The notes beneath the pieces were generated by a model that saw nothing but the letters and a program-made list of their open reading frames with translations, did no database searches and was not told where the DNA came from. 64,000 nt of DNA from Thermococcus piezophilus (GTDB lineage: Archaea; Methanobacteriota_B; Thermococci; Thermococcales; Thermococcaceae), in the NCBI RefSeq assembly GCF_001647085.1, contig NZ_CP015520.1, positions 1,632,219-1,696,218 on the forward strand, written 5' to 3'. This document shows, one piece after another, positions 44,503-52,271 of the stretch; the first letter of the stretch is position 1, and every line of letters begins with the position of its first letter. The position numbers and the translations under genes were made by a program.

Positions 44503-44907
44503 ATGGAGGATCTAAAGGTTCAGCTCGAGGAGCTGAAAAAGAGGCTGGAGGTGCTTGAAGAGAGCATTGACCCCGTGGACGAGGTGATGCTCTCGATAAA
44601 GGCCCGGCTCAGGAAGAAGCTCGAGAGCCTTCCAGAGCTTGACGAAGAGAAGGCAGCGAGGACGCTGAAGGCTTTGGCAAACCCTGATAGGATTAGAATC
44701 CTCAAGATGCTCTCCGAGAGGCCAATGGGCTTCAAGGAGATAAAGGAAGCGCTGGGTGTGGAAAGCCCCACCGTTTCACACCATCTCAAGCTTCTCGTCA
44801 AAACGAGGATGGTCAGGAAAGGTGACAAGTACGAGATATCGCCCGACGGTCGTTTGTTTTTGCGTTTGCTAGAGATAATTACTGCCCTTGAGGAGGTGGA
44901 AGAATGA
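44503..44907 (+). CDS. ArsR-type winged-helix transcriptional regulator
   Basis: This 134-residue protein has an N-terminal coiled coil (VQLEELKKRLEVLEESIDP) and a winged helix-turn-helix from about residue 53 (ALANPDRIRILKMLSERPMG, EALGVESPTVSHHLKLLVKT). It contains no cysteine, so it cannot be a classic thiol-metal ArsR sensor; the coiled coil probably gives dimerisation or senses a partner. It is followed by a membrane protein whose ATG overlaps its stop (ATGA). An operator-like repeat at its own promoter suggests autorepression. Confidence 0.88.
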   Translation: MEDLKVQLEELKKRLEVLEESIDPVDEVMLSIKARLRKKLESLPELDEEKAARTLKALANPDRIRILKMLSERPMGFKEIKEALGVESPTVSHHLKLLVKTRMVRKGDKYEISPDGRLFLRLLEIITALEEVEE

Positions 44908-46208
44908 GTTTTGAGTGGAAGTACCGTGTGGTGGTACACGAGAGTCCAAGGTTTAAGATCTCTGAGTATCTGAAGGGTTTTACAGCCGTTTTGCTGCTTC
45001 TCTGGCTGTTCAAGGGGCTATTGAGGCTTGAGGAGTACAACGACTACATGGTCTATGCGATAATAGGTTTGATATTTGCCTTCGAGCTGCTGAGCGTGGG
45101 GAAGTGGTTCGGCGTAACGCTGAGCGGAATAATCTTTGCGCTGGCAAAAGGTGCCTTCTGGACAAGCGTCTTCCTGTTCTTCGGGAAGTGGCTCGGCATG
45201 TTGAAGGCCCTTAGCGGATATGCTGGAACGGCCTTCGCATACGCAGTTGTGTTGACCATCACGGGTCTGCTGATGGCTAAGTTTGACGAGAAGAGGCTCG
45301 ATATAAAGGTCGAGAAAAGCGCCTACGAGTTCAACGGTTCAGACTTCAGCGACGTGAAGCTCAGGGGAAGCGGTAAAGCGTATCCCATTAGATTTGGCAG
45401 AAAAAAGGTTGGCTGGGTTCTGGATGGGGAATTCACAGTCGAGGCAGAAACCCCACTTGGGACTGTAAGGAAGAAGTTGATTTCCCCAGTTGCCGTCTGG
45501 ACATCTGAGAACATAACCGGAAAGAAGACCTCCCCCGATTCCTCCTTCGTGGAAAGGGTAAACGAATTGATAAACCCGGACAGGCTCTACAAGAGGGGCA
45601 GGAGGGACACGGTGGTTGACCTTGGCTTCATCAAAGTCTATGGGGGAGAGGGTTATGAATATGTTAAGCTTCCGTTCATCGAGGTCATAGAGACCCCAAG
45701 CGGCCACGATGTCAAGATAGGCCCCATGAGGTTCCGTGAGGGGCACCCTGAGAGACCGTCAAGCGAGATGCTCACCATCAGGGAGCTTGCCAACGGCTTC
45801 CAGCTCACCAAGGTTGGCGACAGGCTGAGGATTCAGACGGACGAATACTCGATAGAGGTTGACGGCGAGAAGGTTCTCTATAAGAGCGGAAGCGAGAGCC
45901 TATCCCTTGGGAGAGACCACGTCTCACTCCGCTCCGGAGAGGTTTTGATAACGGTGGGCAGGGGAAGGGCAAAGATACGCATCGAGGAGGTGGTGATCTC
46001 GGCCAAGGAAGGAAAGGTCCGCATAAGGGCCGGTGGGAAGAGCTACACGGTAGAGAACAAAGATGCCTACAGGCTCGTCATGGGGAAGGCCAAGGAAATC
46101 GTGGAGGAACAGAGCGCGGAGCTAATAGAGGGCCTTGGCATAGACCGGGCCAGACTAAACAGGCGCGTGAAGGAGCTCCTGGACAAGCTAATGGAGTACT
46201 TAGGGTGA
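44904..46208 (+). CDS. Membrane protein with large soluble domain, cassette component
   Basis: This 434-residue protein is not a family I recognise. Residues 25-130 hold about four membrane helices (FTAVLLLLWLF, YAIIGLIFAFELLSV, GIIFALAKGAFWTSVFLFFG, AFAYAVVLTITGLLMA). The remaining 300 residues are soluble, beta-rich and charged (for example LGRDHVSLRSGEVLITVGRG), ending in a helical segment. With positive charges after the last helix the soluble part is probably cytoplasmic. It is translationally coupled to the ArsR-like regulator, which makes it a candidate sensor or anchor for it. Confidence 0.7.
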   Translation: MSFEWKYRVVVHESPRFKISEYLKGFTAVLLLLWLFKGLLRLEEYNDYMVYAIIGLIFAFELLSVGKWFGVTLSGIIFALAKGAFWTSVFLFFGKWLGMLKALSGYAGTAFAYAVVLTITGLLMAKFDEKRLDIKVEKSAYEFNGSDFSDVKLRGSGKAYPIRFGRKKVGWVLDGEFTVEAETPLGTVRKKLISPVAVWTSENITGKKTSPDSSFVERVNELINPDRLYKRGRRDTVVDLGFIKVYGGEGYEYVKLPFIEVIETPSGHDVKIGPMRFREGHPERPSSEMLTIRELANGFQLTKVGDRLRIQTDEYSIEVDGEKVLYKSGSESLSLGRDHVSLRSGEVLITVGRGRAKIRIEEVVISAKEGKVRIRAGGKSYTVENKDAYRLVMGKAKEIVEEQSAELIEGLGIDRARLNRRVKELLDKLMEYLG

Positions 46209-46213
46209 AAGGA

Positions 46214-46330
46214 ATGGAAACAGTTGCCGTGATAGTGGAGGTAAATACACCTGAGGAACGCGAAAAGAAAAACGGCCACGAAAGGCCGCTTTTTGATTTT
46301 ATTCCTTGTTCGCTGGAGGGATGTCTGTGA
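46214..46330 (+). CDS. 38-residue micro-ORF coupled to DUF4097-like gene
   Basis: An ATG at 46214 has GGGTGA 6-7 nt upstream. It encodes a 38-residue peptide (METVAVIVEVNTPEEREKKN at its start, DFIPCSLEGCL at its end). Its TGA overlaps the GTG start of the next gene as GTGA, the coupling arrangement used throughout this genome. It begins 5 nt after the membrane protein's stop. It has two Cys near the C-terminus and no membrane helix. A hairpin with a T-run lies inside it, so it could act as a leader peptide. Confidence 0.45.
   Translation: METVAVIVEVNTPEEREKKNGHERPLFDFIPCSLEGCL
46273..46294 (+). terminator. Stem-loop with T-run inside the cassette
   Basis: CGGCC (46273-46277), loop ACGAAA and GGCCG (46284-46288) form a perfect 5-bp stem followed by CTTTTTGATTTT. 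It lies between the membrane protein and the DUF4097-like genes, inside the micro-ORF. It could reduce read-through to the downstream genes, and translating ribosomes could suppress it. Confidence 0.45.
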
Positions 46331-47013
46331 GGTTCGAAGGGGTACGAGAAGTTGAGATAGACATAACCAAGGGACACATCAAGCTTGAATGGTGGGAAGA
46401 GGATTACGTGGAGTTGAACCACAGTTCAGAGGGAAAAGCTACTGTCAAAGCTGTTCAAAAGGGAGAAAAGCTCAAAATAGTGGGAGGAGTTAGAAGAAAA
46501 GCCTTCAACTTCCTCAGGAAGCTTGATGATGGCAGGGCCGAGCTGGAAATCAGGGGGCCTGGAGATACGCGGGTTCATCTCCAGGGTTTTAGGGGAGATA
46601 GCGAGGCCTCAGAAGTGAACTTCGAGAACGTGGTGTGTGGTGGGGGAACCCTTATCCTAAAGAATTGCACGGCTAAAACTCTAACACTGGCCCAATCAAC
46701 GCTCAAGGCTTTGCTTTCAGTGGTGGGCTCTATGAGCATCAACATTGCGAGGAGGGATGCGGAACTCAGGATTACGGAACTCGAGGGAAACGTCCGCGCG
46801 AATGTCGTCATAGGTGCCCTCAGGCTGTATCTTCCTGACACCTGCGACGCCAGGATTAACGTTGCATCCCGGAGAAAGGAAAGGGTATGGTTCGAGGGGG
46901 TTGGTCCACTGGATCCCATTATCGGCACAGGGAAGTACAAAGTCACCATAACCTCGGAGATGGACAACGTTACCATCGGACTGCATGAGGAGGATGGTTG
47001 GGATGATGTTTGA
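46327..47013 (+). CDS. DUF4097-like beta-repeat protein 1
   Basis: This 228-residue protein has the same layout as its downstream neighbour: REVEIDITKGHIKLEWWEED at the start, repeated short strands, and DPIIGTGKYKVTITSEMDNV at the end. It is a divergent paralogue whose Val-Asn-Gly repeats are mostly lost. DUF4097 proteins form right-handed beta-solenoid-like folds, and in bacteria occur in envelope-stress modules such as LiaX. I start at GTG 46327, because GGAGGG lies 6 nt upstream and an ATG at 46321 touches that motif. It has no signal peptide. Confidence 0.7.
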   Translation: MRFEGVREVEIDITKGHIKLEWWEEDYVELNHSSEGKATVKAVQKGEKLKIVGGVRRKAFNFLRKLDDGRAELEIRGPGDTRVHLQGFRGDSEASEVNFENVVCGGGTLILKNCTAKTLTLAQSTLKALLSVVGSMSINIARRDAELRITELEGNVRANVVIGALRLYLPDTCDARINVASRRKERVWFEGVGPLDPIIGTGKYKVTITSEMDNVTIGLHEEDGWDDV

Positions 47014-47665
47014 AAACGTGAGGGAAGTTCAGATAAAGTCCGTGAACGGCCGTATCAATATCGAGGGCTGGGACAACGACTACGTGGAAGTCGATTATAC
47101 TCTACACGGTGAGGTAGATGTTGAAGTAGAGCAGGAAGGGGATAAGCTTGTCATCAAAGAAAAGCCCCGGACGAAAAAAGTCCTTGGCATCTTCCAGAAG
47201 TCTTCAGACGGTTGGGCGGAGATTGAGCTGAAAGTTCCGAGGAAAGTCGTTGTGAAGGCTAAGAACGTCAACGGGGAGCTTCACGCAAAGAACGTCCGCT
47301 TCACCGAAGCCATAACCGTTAACGGTGAGCTTGAGCTGGAGAACTGCGAGGCGGAGCTTATAAAGACGGTCAACGGCGAGGCGAAGGCGAGCCTCCCCAC
47401 AGCCGGCCCGCTGAAGGCGACGACGATGAACGGGGATATTGTGCTTGAGATTGAGGAGCTGGAGGACGACATAGAGGTAAAGAGCGTGAACGGGGACGTG
47501 GTGGTTCGTATCACTGACTTCTGCGACGCGCGCATAAAGGTCACTAAAGTCAACGGCGACGTTGAAATTGCTGGAATAGACTCCAACGACCCCGTTATTG
47601 GGGCCGGAACTTATGAGGTTAAAGTAAGCACCGTCAACGGTGATGTGAGGGTTGAGCTTATTTAA
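47003..47665 (+). CDS. DUF4097-like beta-repeat protein 2
   Basis: This 220-residue protein contains eight Val/Met-Asn-Gly turns at fairly regular spacing (SVNGRI, NVNGEL, TVNGEL, TVNGEA, TMNGDI, SVNGDV, KVNGDV, TVNGDV), the pattern of a DUF4097 beta-solenoid. It lacks a signal peptide, so it would act in the cytoplasm or at the inner membrane face. The start is ATG 47003, with AGGAGG 9 nt upstream; it overlaps the end of the first DUF4097-like gene by 11 nt. It is the last gene before the MFS promoter. Confidence 0.78.
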   Translation: MMFENVREVQIKSVNGRINIEGWDNDYVEVDYTLHGEVDVEVEQEGDKLVIKEKPRTKKVLGIFQKSSDGWAEIELKVPRKVVVKAKNVNGELHAKNVRFTEAITVNGELELENCEAELIKTVNGEAKASLPTAGPLKATTMNGDIVLEIEELEDDIEVKSVNGDVVVRITDFCDARIKVTKVNGDVEIAGIDSNDPVIGAGTYEVKVSTVNGDVRVELI

Positions 47666-47709
47666 AAGTCTAATTCTCTACTTACTTAATTACAGAAATG
47701 GTGTAATAC
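47658..47709 (+). promoter_or_regulatory. Promoter and second operator, before the MFS gene
   Basis: A TATA-like TTATTTAAAAG lies at 47659-47669. TTAATTACAGAAATGG (47686-47701) is followed by TGTAATAC (47702-47709). It contains the inverted repeat ATTAC-9 nt-GTAAT. Aligned with the sequence at 44457 it shares TTAA, TACAGAAA, GTA and TAC in the same order, with one extra base in the spacer. The two sites therefore probably bind the same ArsR-like repressor. Confidence 0.55.
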
Positions 47710-47721
47710 GGAGGGTAGGGA

Positions 47722-48951
47722 ATGAGCCTCAACAGAAACTTCTGGCTCTTCGCGGTCGGCCGCTTCATCTCGCAGCTCGGCTGGGCGGTGCAGGAAGTCG
47801 CTTTGCCGCTTTACGTCCTTGACCAGACCCATAGTGGTGGCATGATGACACTCTTCGTTTTAGCGGACATCATCCCCTCTCTCATTATAATGCCGTTCGC
47901 GGGTGTAATAGGTGATCGCTACAACAGGAAAAAGCTTATGGTGGGCTTTGACCTCGCGAGGGGAGTTCTCCTCTTCGCGGTCATAGCGTTCAACTTCCTC
48001 GGCATCTACCAGCTACTCACAATTCAGGTCGTCATGGCGGCCATGGGAACGTTCTTCGGAGCCGCCACGAGCGCGATGTTTCCGGACCTAGTTGAGCCTG
48101 AAGAGCTGGAGAAGGCAAACTCCACGGTGAGTTCGTTCTCAATAATAGCGAGGCTCGTCGGTCCAGCCTTGGGTGGCCTCATCTACGCCTTTGGGGGGAT
48201 AAAGCTCGCCCTGCTCATAAACGCGATGAGTTTCTTTGGCTCCGGCCTGTTTGAAGCTCTAATACACTACGAGTGGAAGACGAGGGAGCTTGAGAGCGCC
48301 AGACAAGTCATCGAGGACATAAAGGAGGGAATAGCGTTCCTGCGCTCCAGCCACTACCTCATGGTTCTCATGTTCTTTGCCCTCTTCATGAATGCCCTCG
48401 GTCAGCCCTTCGGCGCGGTTATAATGCCCTACTCCTTCAGGGAGATCCTTAAGTTTTCCAGCCAGCAGTTTGGACTGCTCGAAAGCGCCTTCATGGGCGG
48501 CATGCTCCTCGGCAACCTCCTCATAGCAGTGAAGCTGAAGAGGCCGGGCAGGCTGTTCTTCAAGGCGCTTGCATTCAACGGTGCCATGATGTTAGTCTTC
48601 ATATGGGTGGTCTCGCCTTATGCAGAGCTTGCCACGACGGTTGCATTCTTTATCCTCGCCGGAGTGTCCATACTGTGGGGCTTTAGCAACGCGCTGATTA
48701 ACGTTCCCCTCAACGCCAAGATACAGCGTGCTATTCCCACAGAACTCCGCAGTAGGGTTTTCTCCGCCCTTGCCCTGCTCATAAACCTATCCGCGCCTCT
48801 CGGCCTTGTGGTTGTGGGGACTCTGATGGACCGCCTCCCTGTCTGGCAGATAAGCGCCGTCCTTTGGATTATGATGGGGGCCGTGATACTCCACTACTAC
48901 ATCAAGCATAGGGAGACCCTACTCAGGGAGCAAAAATATGGAGAGAGCTGA
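47722..48951 (+). CDS. MFS-type exporter
   Basis: This 409-residue protein has about 12 membrane helices and the MFS motif between helices 2 and 3 (GVIGDRYNRKKLMVGFDLAR). Its sequence style (PLYVLDQTHSGGMMTLFVL, LVEPEELEKANSTVSSF) is that of the macrolide/enterobactin-exporter group (MefA/EntS-like), so drug or metabolite efflux is likely. GGAGGG lies 6 nt before ATG 47722. It is probably controlled by the ArsR-like regulator through the operator at 47686. Confidence 0.9.
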   Translation: MSLNRNFWLFAVGRFISQLGWAVQEVALPLYVLDQTHSGGMMTLFVLADIIPSLIIMPFAGVIGDRYNRKKLMVGFDLARGVLLFAVIAFNFLGIYQLLTIQVVMAAMGTFFGAATSAMFPDLVEPEELEKANSTVSSFSIIARLVGPALGGLIYAFGGIKLALLINAMSFFGSGLFEALIHYEWKTRELESARQVIEDIKEGIAFLRSSHYLMVLMFFALFMNALGQPFGAVIMPYSFREILKFSSQQFGLLESAFMGGMLLGNLLIAVKLKRPGRLFFKALAFNGAMMLVFIWVVSPYAELATTVAFFILAGVSILWGFSNALINVPLNAKIQRAIPTELRSRVFSALALLINLSAPLGLVVVGTLMDRLPVWQISAVLWIMMGAVILHYYIKHRETLLREQKYGES

Positions 48952-48962
48952 AGCGGAGAGAG

Positions 48963-49478
48963 CTACTTGACCTCTTTTATCTTTTTCTCCCTCTTTTCTA
49001 TTGCCCGTGCCATTATGAATAACAGGTCGCTGAGCCTATTAAGGTAGATGAGGGCACTGCTTCCAAAGCCGTAATCAAGAACGAGCCGTGCAACGGCCCT
49101 CTCGGACCTCCTTGCAACTGCCCTGCACACATCGAGCTTGGCGCTGGCGATGGTGGAGCCCGGCAGGACGAAAGCCTTCAGCTGAATCTCCTCTTCGTAC
49201 CTCTGTATGAGCTCTTCCATCCACTTGACTTCCCCTTCCCCGACCTTTTTGTACTTGCCCTTACTGGCTATCTCAGCCATGAGCGAGTAAAGCTCGACCT
49301 GGATTTTTTCTAGTACCTCCGCCATCTCTTTGGGCACGTAGTGTTTGGCCTCGCCCAGGAAGCTGCTCAGCTCGTCTATGGTGCCGTTAGCTTCCATTAT
49401 GGGCGAGTACTTCGCAATTCTGTCGCCTGTAAAGAGGCCTGTTAAACCCTTATCACCGGTTTTGGTCGTTATTGGCAT
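48963..49478 (-). CDS. PduO-type ATP:cob(I)alamin adenosyltransferase
   Basis: This 171-residue protein has TKTGDKGLTGLFTGDRIAKY at the N-terminus (ATP-binding motif), NGTIDELSSFLG near 37, and CRAVARRSERAVARL and YLNRLSDLLFIMAR at the C-terminus. It transfers adenosine from ATP to cobalamin to give coenzyme B12. The start is ATG 49478, behind GGTGAT; the longer reading to 49538 adds an N-terminus lacking family similarity. It ends 12 nt before the convergent MFS stop. Confidence 0.93.
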   Translation of the reverse strand: MPITTKTGDKGLTGLFTGDRIAKYSPIMEANGTIDELSSFLGEAKHYVPKEMAEVLEKIQVELYSLMAEIASKGKYKKVGEGEVKWMEELIQRYEEEIQLKAFVLPGSTIASAKLDVCRAVARRSERAVARLVLDYGFGSSALIYLNRLSDLLFIMARAIEKREKKIKEVK

Positions 49479-49616
49479 AGGATCACCGAGGTGGGTATTG
49501 TGTGACCAAGTTTTATTAATTTCGGAATTTCTGAACACGGTGAGTGATAAATTGTCGGAGTAAGTTATGGAAAAACTTATTTATACATGAACGCCGTTTC
49601 TGATTAGGTGGTTCAC

Positions 49617-52214
49617 ATGAAACGATGGGGACTCGCTTTAATTGCTCTGGTAGTGTTGAGCCTAGTGCCGAGCGTCGCGTTTCACGCGGTTTCGGCGGCA
49701 ACAACAACCGTTCAAATAAACCCCACCGACGACGCGTACGTCAAAGACACTACGCCCGATACAAACTACGGCTCCGATGGCAGCCTCTACGTCGGGACTT
49801 ATTACAAGGACAACGCGAACGAGAGGGCTTACCTCAAATTCGACCTCTCCAGCATTCCGGACAACGCGGTCATCATCAGTGCCACGCTCCACGCTTACAC
49901 TTACTATGGCGCCTACTCGCAGGACGTCACCATCAGTGCCTACTCGGTTTCCAACGATTCCTGGACCGAGGACTCCATAACTTGGAACAACAGGCCGGAG
50001 ATTGGAGATTTACTTGACAAGGACATGGTTCCCAATTCAAACAAAAAAACGAATCCTGTAAAGCACTGGTCCGTCTGGAACGTGACGGACTTCGTCAAGG
50101 CCGAGCTCTCCGGAGACAAGGTCGTCAGCTTCGTTCTCATATCGGATGTTGAGGGTGAAATTACCGAGAGCATAGGCTACAACTCCAAGGAGAGCTCGTA
50201 CGGAAACTATCCCTACCTAGAGGTCGTCTACTACGTCCCTGAGGGCCCGCAGTACCAGCCCATCAAGGAGATAAGAGAGAACTGGGAGGCCGGCAAGCAG
50301 GTCGTCACCAGCGGAATAGTCATAGGCACCAAGTACAACGGCTTCTTCATTCAGAACGGCACCGAGCCCAACAGCGGCATCTACGTTTACACCGGGAGTA
50401 CCCCCTCAGTGCAGGTTGGTGACGTCGTCCAGGTGAACGGAACTACCGATGTGTGGAAAGGTCTCTACGAGATATCCAACCCGAGCTACAAAGTGGTTGG
50501 AAAGGCTGAGCTTCCAGAGCCCGTGGTTCTCAAGGCAGGGGAAATCAACGATTCCTACCAGAGCATGCTCGTTAGGCTGGAGTGGGTCAGAGTTACCGAG
50601 GTCGATGGAAAGCTGATCACCATAGCCGACGACACCGGAAGCCTCGCCCTCTACGATTACTACGGAATTATGGACGTCACGGAGGGCAAGATACTGAAGT
50701 ACATCGAGGGTATCGGCTACAAGTACAACGTCATGGAGGTCTACCCACTCGATTACGAGCGTTACATTCCCTTGATAGGCATTTCTGATGTCGACAAGTC
50801 CGAGTATGCTATCAAAGGCGTCCCAATGAACTTCAAGGTTACTGTCATTAACAACGGCAAGGTCGCCGACAACGTCACGGTTGTCCTCTACGCCAACGGA
50901 GTGAAGGTTGAAAACGCCACTCAGAGGATAGCGGTCAATGGAAGCGCCATCTACGAGCTCTCCTACGTCCCAACCGAGCTGGGGGCACTGTCGATAGACA
51001 TACAGGTCATTACCACCAACTGGGGCCTCATCGACGAGAGGATATACGAGTACAAGGTGGTTCCGAACCCCAACGTCGTTGCCTACGGTCTCACTCCTTA
51101 CTACGAGAGGCTCTACACCAAAGAGACGAGCAACCTCACAGAACTCTACGAGAACTTCACCTACACCGTTAACAAGCTCAGACAGTACGGTGTCGATTTC
51201 GGAGATCTTAAGCCTACGATTCAGTGGATTAACGAAACAATGGCAGAGATACAGAGGGAATACAGCATCTATAACAGCCTCAAGGGCCTGCTTGTCCAGC
51301 AGAATCCATACAGGGCATCCTACTACTATCCTGTTATGGTGCACATCAGGAAGGCAGCACTCATGAGCAGAGAAGTTATGCGGGAGATAGAGTTCGTCCT
51401 GCCGCACCTCCAGGATGTTCTTGAGAAAGTTGAAGCAACATACCAGCCACCCACTCCAACACCCGGAAACGAGACCAACATGACCCAGCCAAGTAACATA
51501 ACCATCACCATCACCAAGGTGCTAATCGACGCCTCTCACAGCCAGTACTACGTTGAGGAAGTCGGCGTTAACGGGCTCGCCGAGAAGGTCAAGAGCGATC
51601 TAGGCTGGGAGGTAGAGATCAACAAGCTACCGCTCACCTACGACCTGCTTAAGGAGTACGACGTTGTGATAATCCTCAACCCGAAGGAAGACCTAACTCC
51701 AAACGAGGTGGCGGCACTTCAGGAGTACGTCGAAAACGGTGGTGGGCTCTTTATAGCTGGAGACTGGTACAAGTACTCCAATGTCGAGAGCCTCAATGCC
51801 GTGGTCGAGAAGTATGGCATCAAGTTCAACGCTGATGAGCTTATGGACGATGATGTGAACAGCGGAAGGCCGTACTATCCGTTCGTTGGAATCTACAACA
51901 CCGCCCATCCGGCGATGAAGTTCGTTCCTGAAGCCTGGAAGACCTACTACAACGGTCAGACCCTTACCATCAGCGGCGAAGTTACATGGTTGATCAAGGC
52001 ATACGACACCTCATACTCCGTCGATGCCAATGGAAACGTGGTTAGGGGCAAGGGCACAAATCCGATAGTCGCGGCTGCCGTAGAAGCCGGAAACGGTAGA
52101 ATAGTTGCCTATGGCTCGAGCAAGGCCATTAGTGACTCCTACTACGGCAAGTACATAGACAGCAACTGGCCGTTCGTCAAGGGCGTCCTTCTCTGGCTGG
52201 CCCACGAAATTTGA
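49617..52214 (+). CDS. Large modular secreted protein
   Basis: This 865-residue protein has a signal peptide ending near AVSAA. Residues about 30-210 form a DNRLRE/CBM96-like beta-sandwich (DDAYVKDTTPDTNYGSDGSL, then RAYLKFDLSSIPDNAVIISA). Residues 220-390 contain an OB-fold-like domain (TSGIVIGTKYNGFFIQNGT). A CARDB-like domain spans about 395-480 (VTVINNGKVADNVTVVLYAN), followed by a helical region, a PTPTP linker and a C-terminal alpha/beta domain of the DUF4350/glutamine-amidotransferase-like type (VLIDASHSQYYVEE, LQEYVENGGGLFIAGDWY). No C-terminal anchor is present. It is probably an extracellular carbohydrate- or surface-binding protein. The start has GGTGG 6 nt upstream. T-rich sequence after the stop probably ends transcription. 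Confidence 0.8.
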   Translation: MKRWGLALIALVVLSLVPSVAFHAVSAATTTVQINPTDDAYVKDTTPDTNYGSDGSLYVGTYYKDNANERAYLKFDLSSIPDNAVIISATLHAYTYYGAYSQDVTISAYSVSNDSWTEDSITWNNRPEIGDLLDKDMVPNSNKKTNPVKHWSVWNVTDFVKAELSGDKVVSFVLISDVEGEITESIGYNSKESSYGNYPYLEVVYYVPEGPQYQPIKEIRENWEAGKQVVTSGIVIGTKYNGFFIQNGTEPNSGIYVYTGSTPSVQVGDVVQVNGTTDVWKGLYEISNPSYKVVGKAELPEPVVLKAGEINDSYQSMLVRLEWVRVTEVDGKLITIADDTGSLALYDYYGIMDVTEGKILKYIEGIGYKYNVMEVYPLDYERYIPLIGISDVDKSEYAIKGVPMNFKVTVINNGKVADNVTVVLYANGVKVENATQRIAVNGSAIYELSYVPTELGALSIDIQVITTNWGLIDERIYEYKVVPNPNVVAYGLTPYYERLYTKETSNLTELYENFTYTVNKLRQYGVDFGDLKPTIQWINETMAEIQREYSIYNSLKGLLVQQNPYRASYYYPVMVHIRKAALMSREVMREIEFVLPHLQDVLEKVEATYQPPTPTPGNETNMTQPSNITITITKVLIDASHSQYYVEEVGVNGLAEKVKSDLGWEVEINKLPLTYDLLKEYDVVIILNPKEDLTPNEVAALQEYVENGGGLFIAGDWYKYSNVESLNAVVEKYGIKFNADELMDDDVNSGRPYYPFVGIYNTAHPAMKFVPEAWKTYYNGQTLTISGEVTWLIKAYDTSYSVDANGNVVRGKGTNPIVAAAVEAGNGRIVAYGSSKAISDSYYGKYIDSNWPFVKGVLLWLAHEI

Positions 52215-52271
52215 TTTCTTTTCTTTCCTTCTGTTCTTTCTAGATTTTGAAGATGACAAGAAAAGAGGACT

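Noticed and set aside
50406-51407. Long open frame on the minus strand (333 codons)
   Set aside because: It mirrors the secreted-protein gene. Its composition reflects the complementary strand and it lacks a ribosome binding site.
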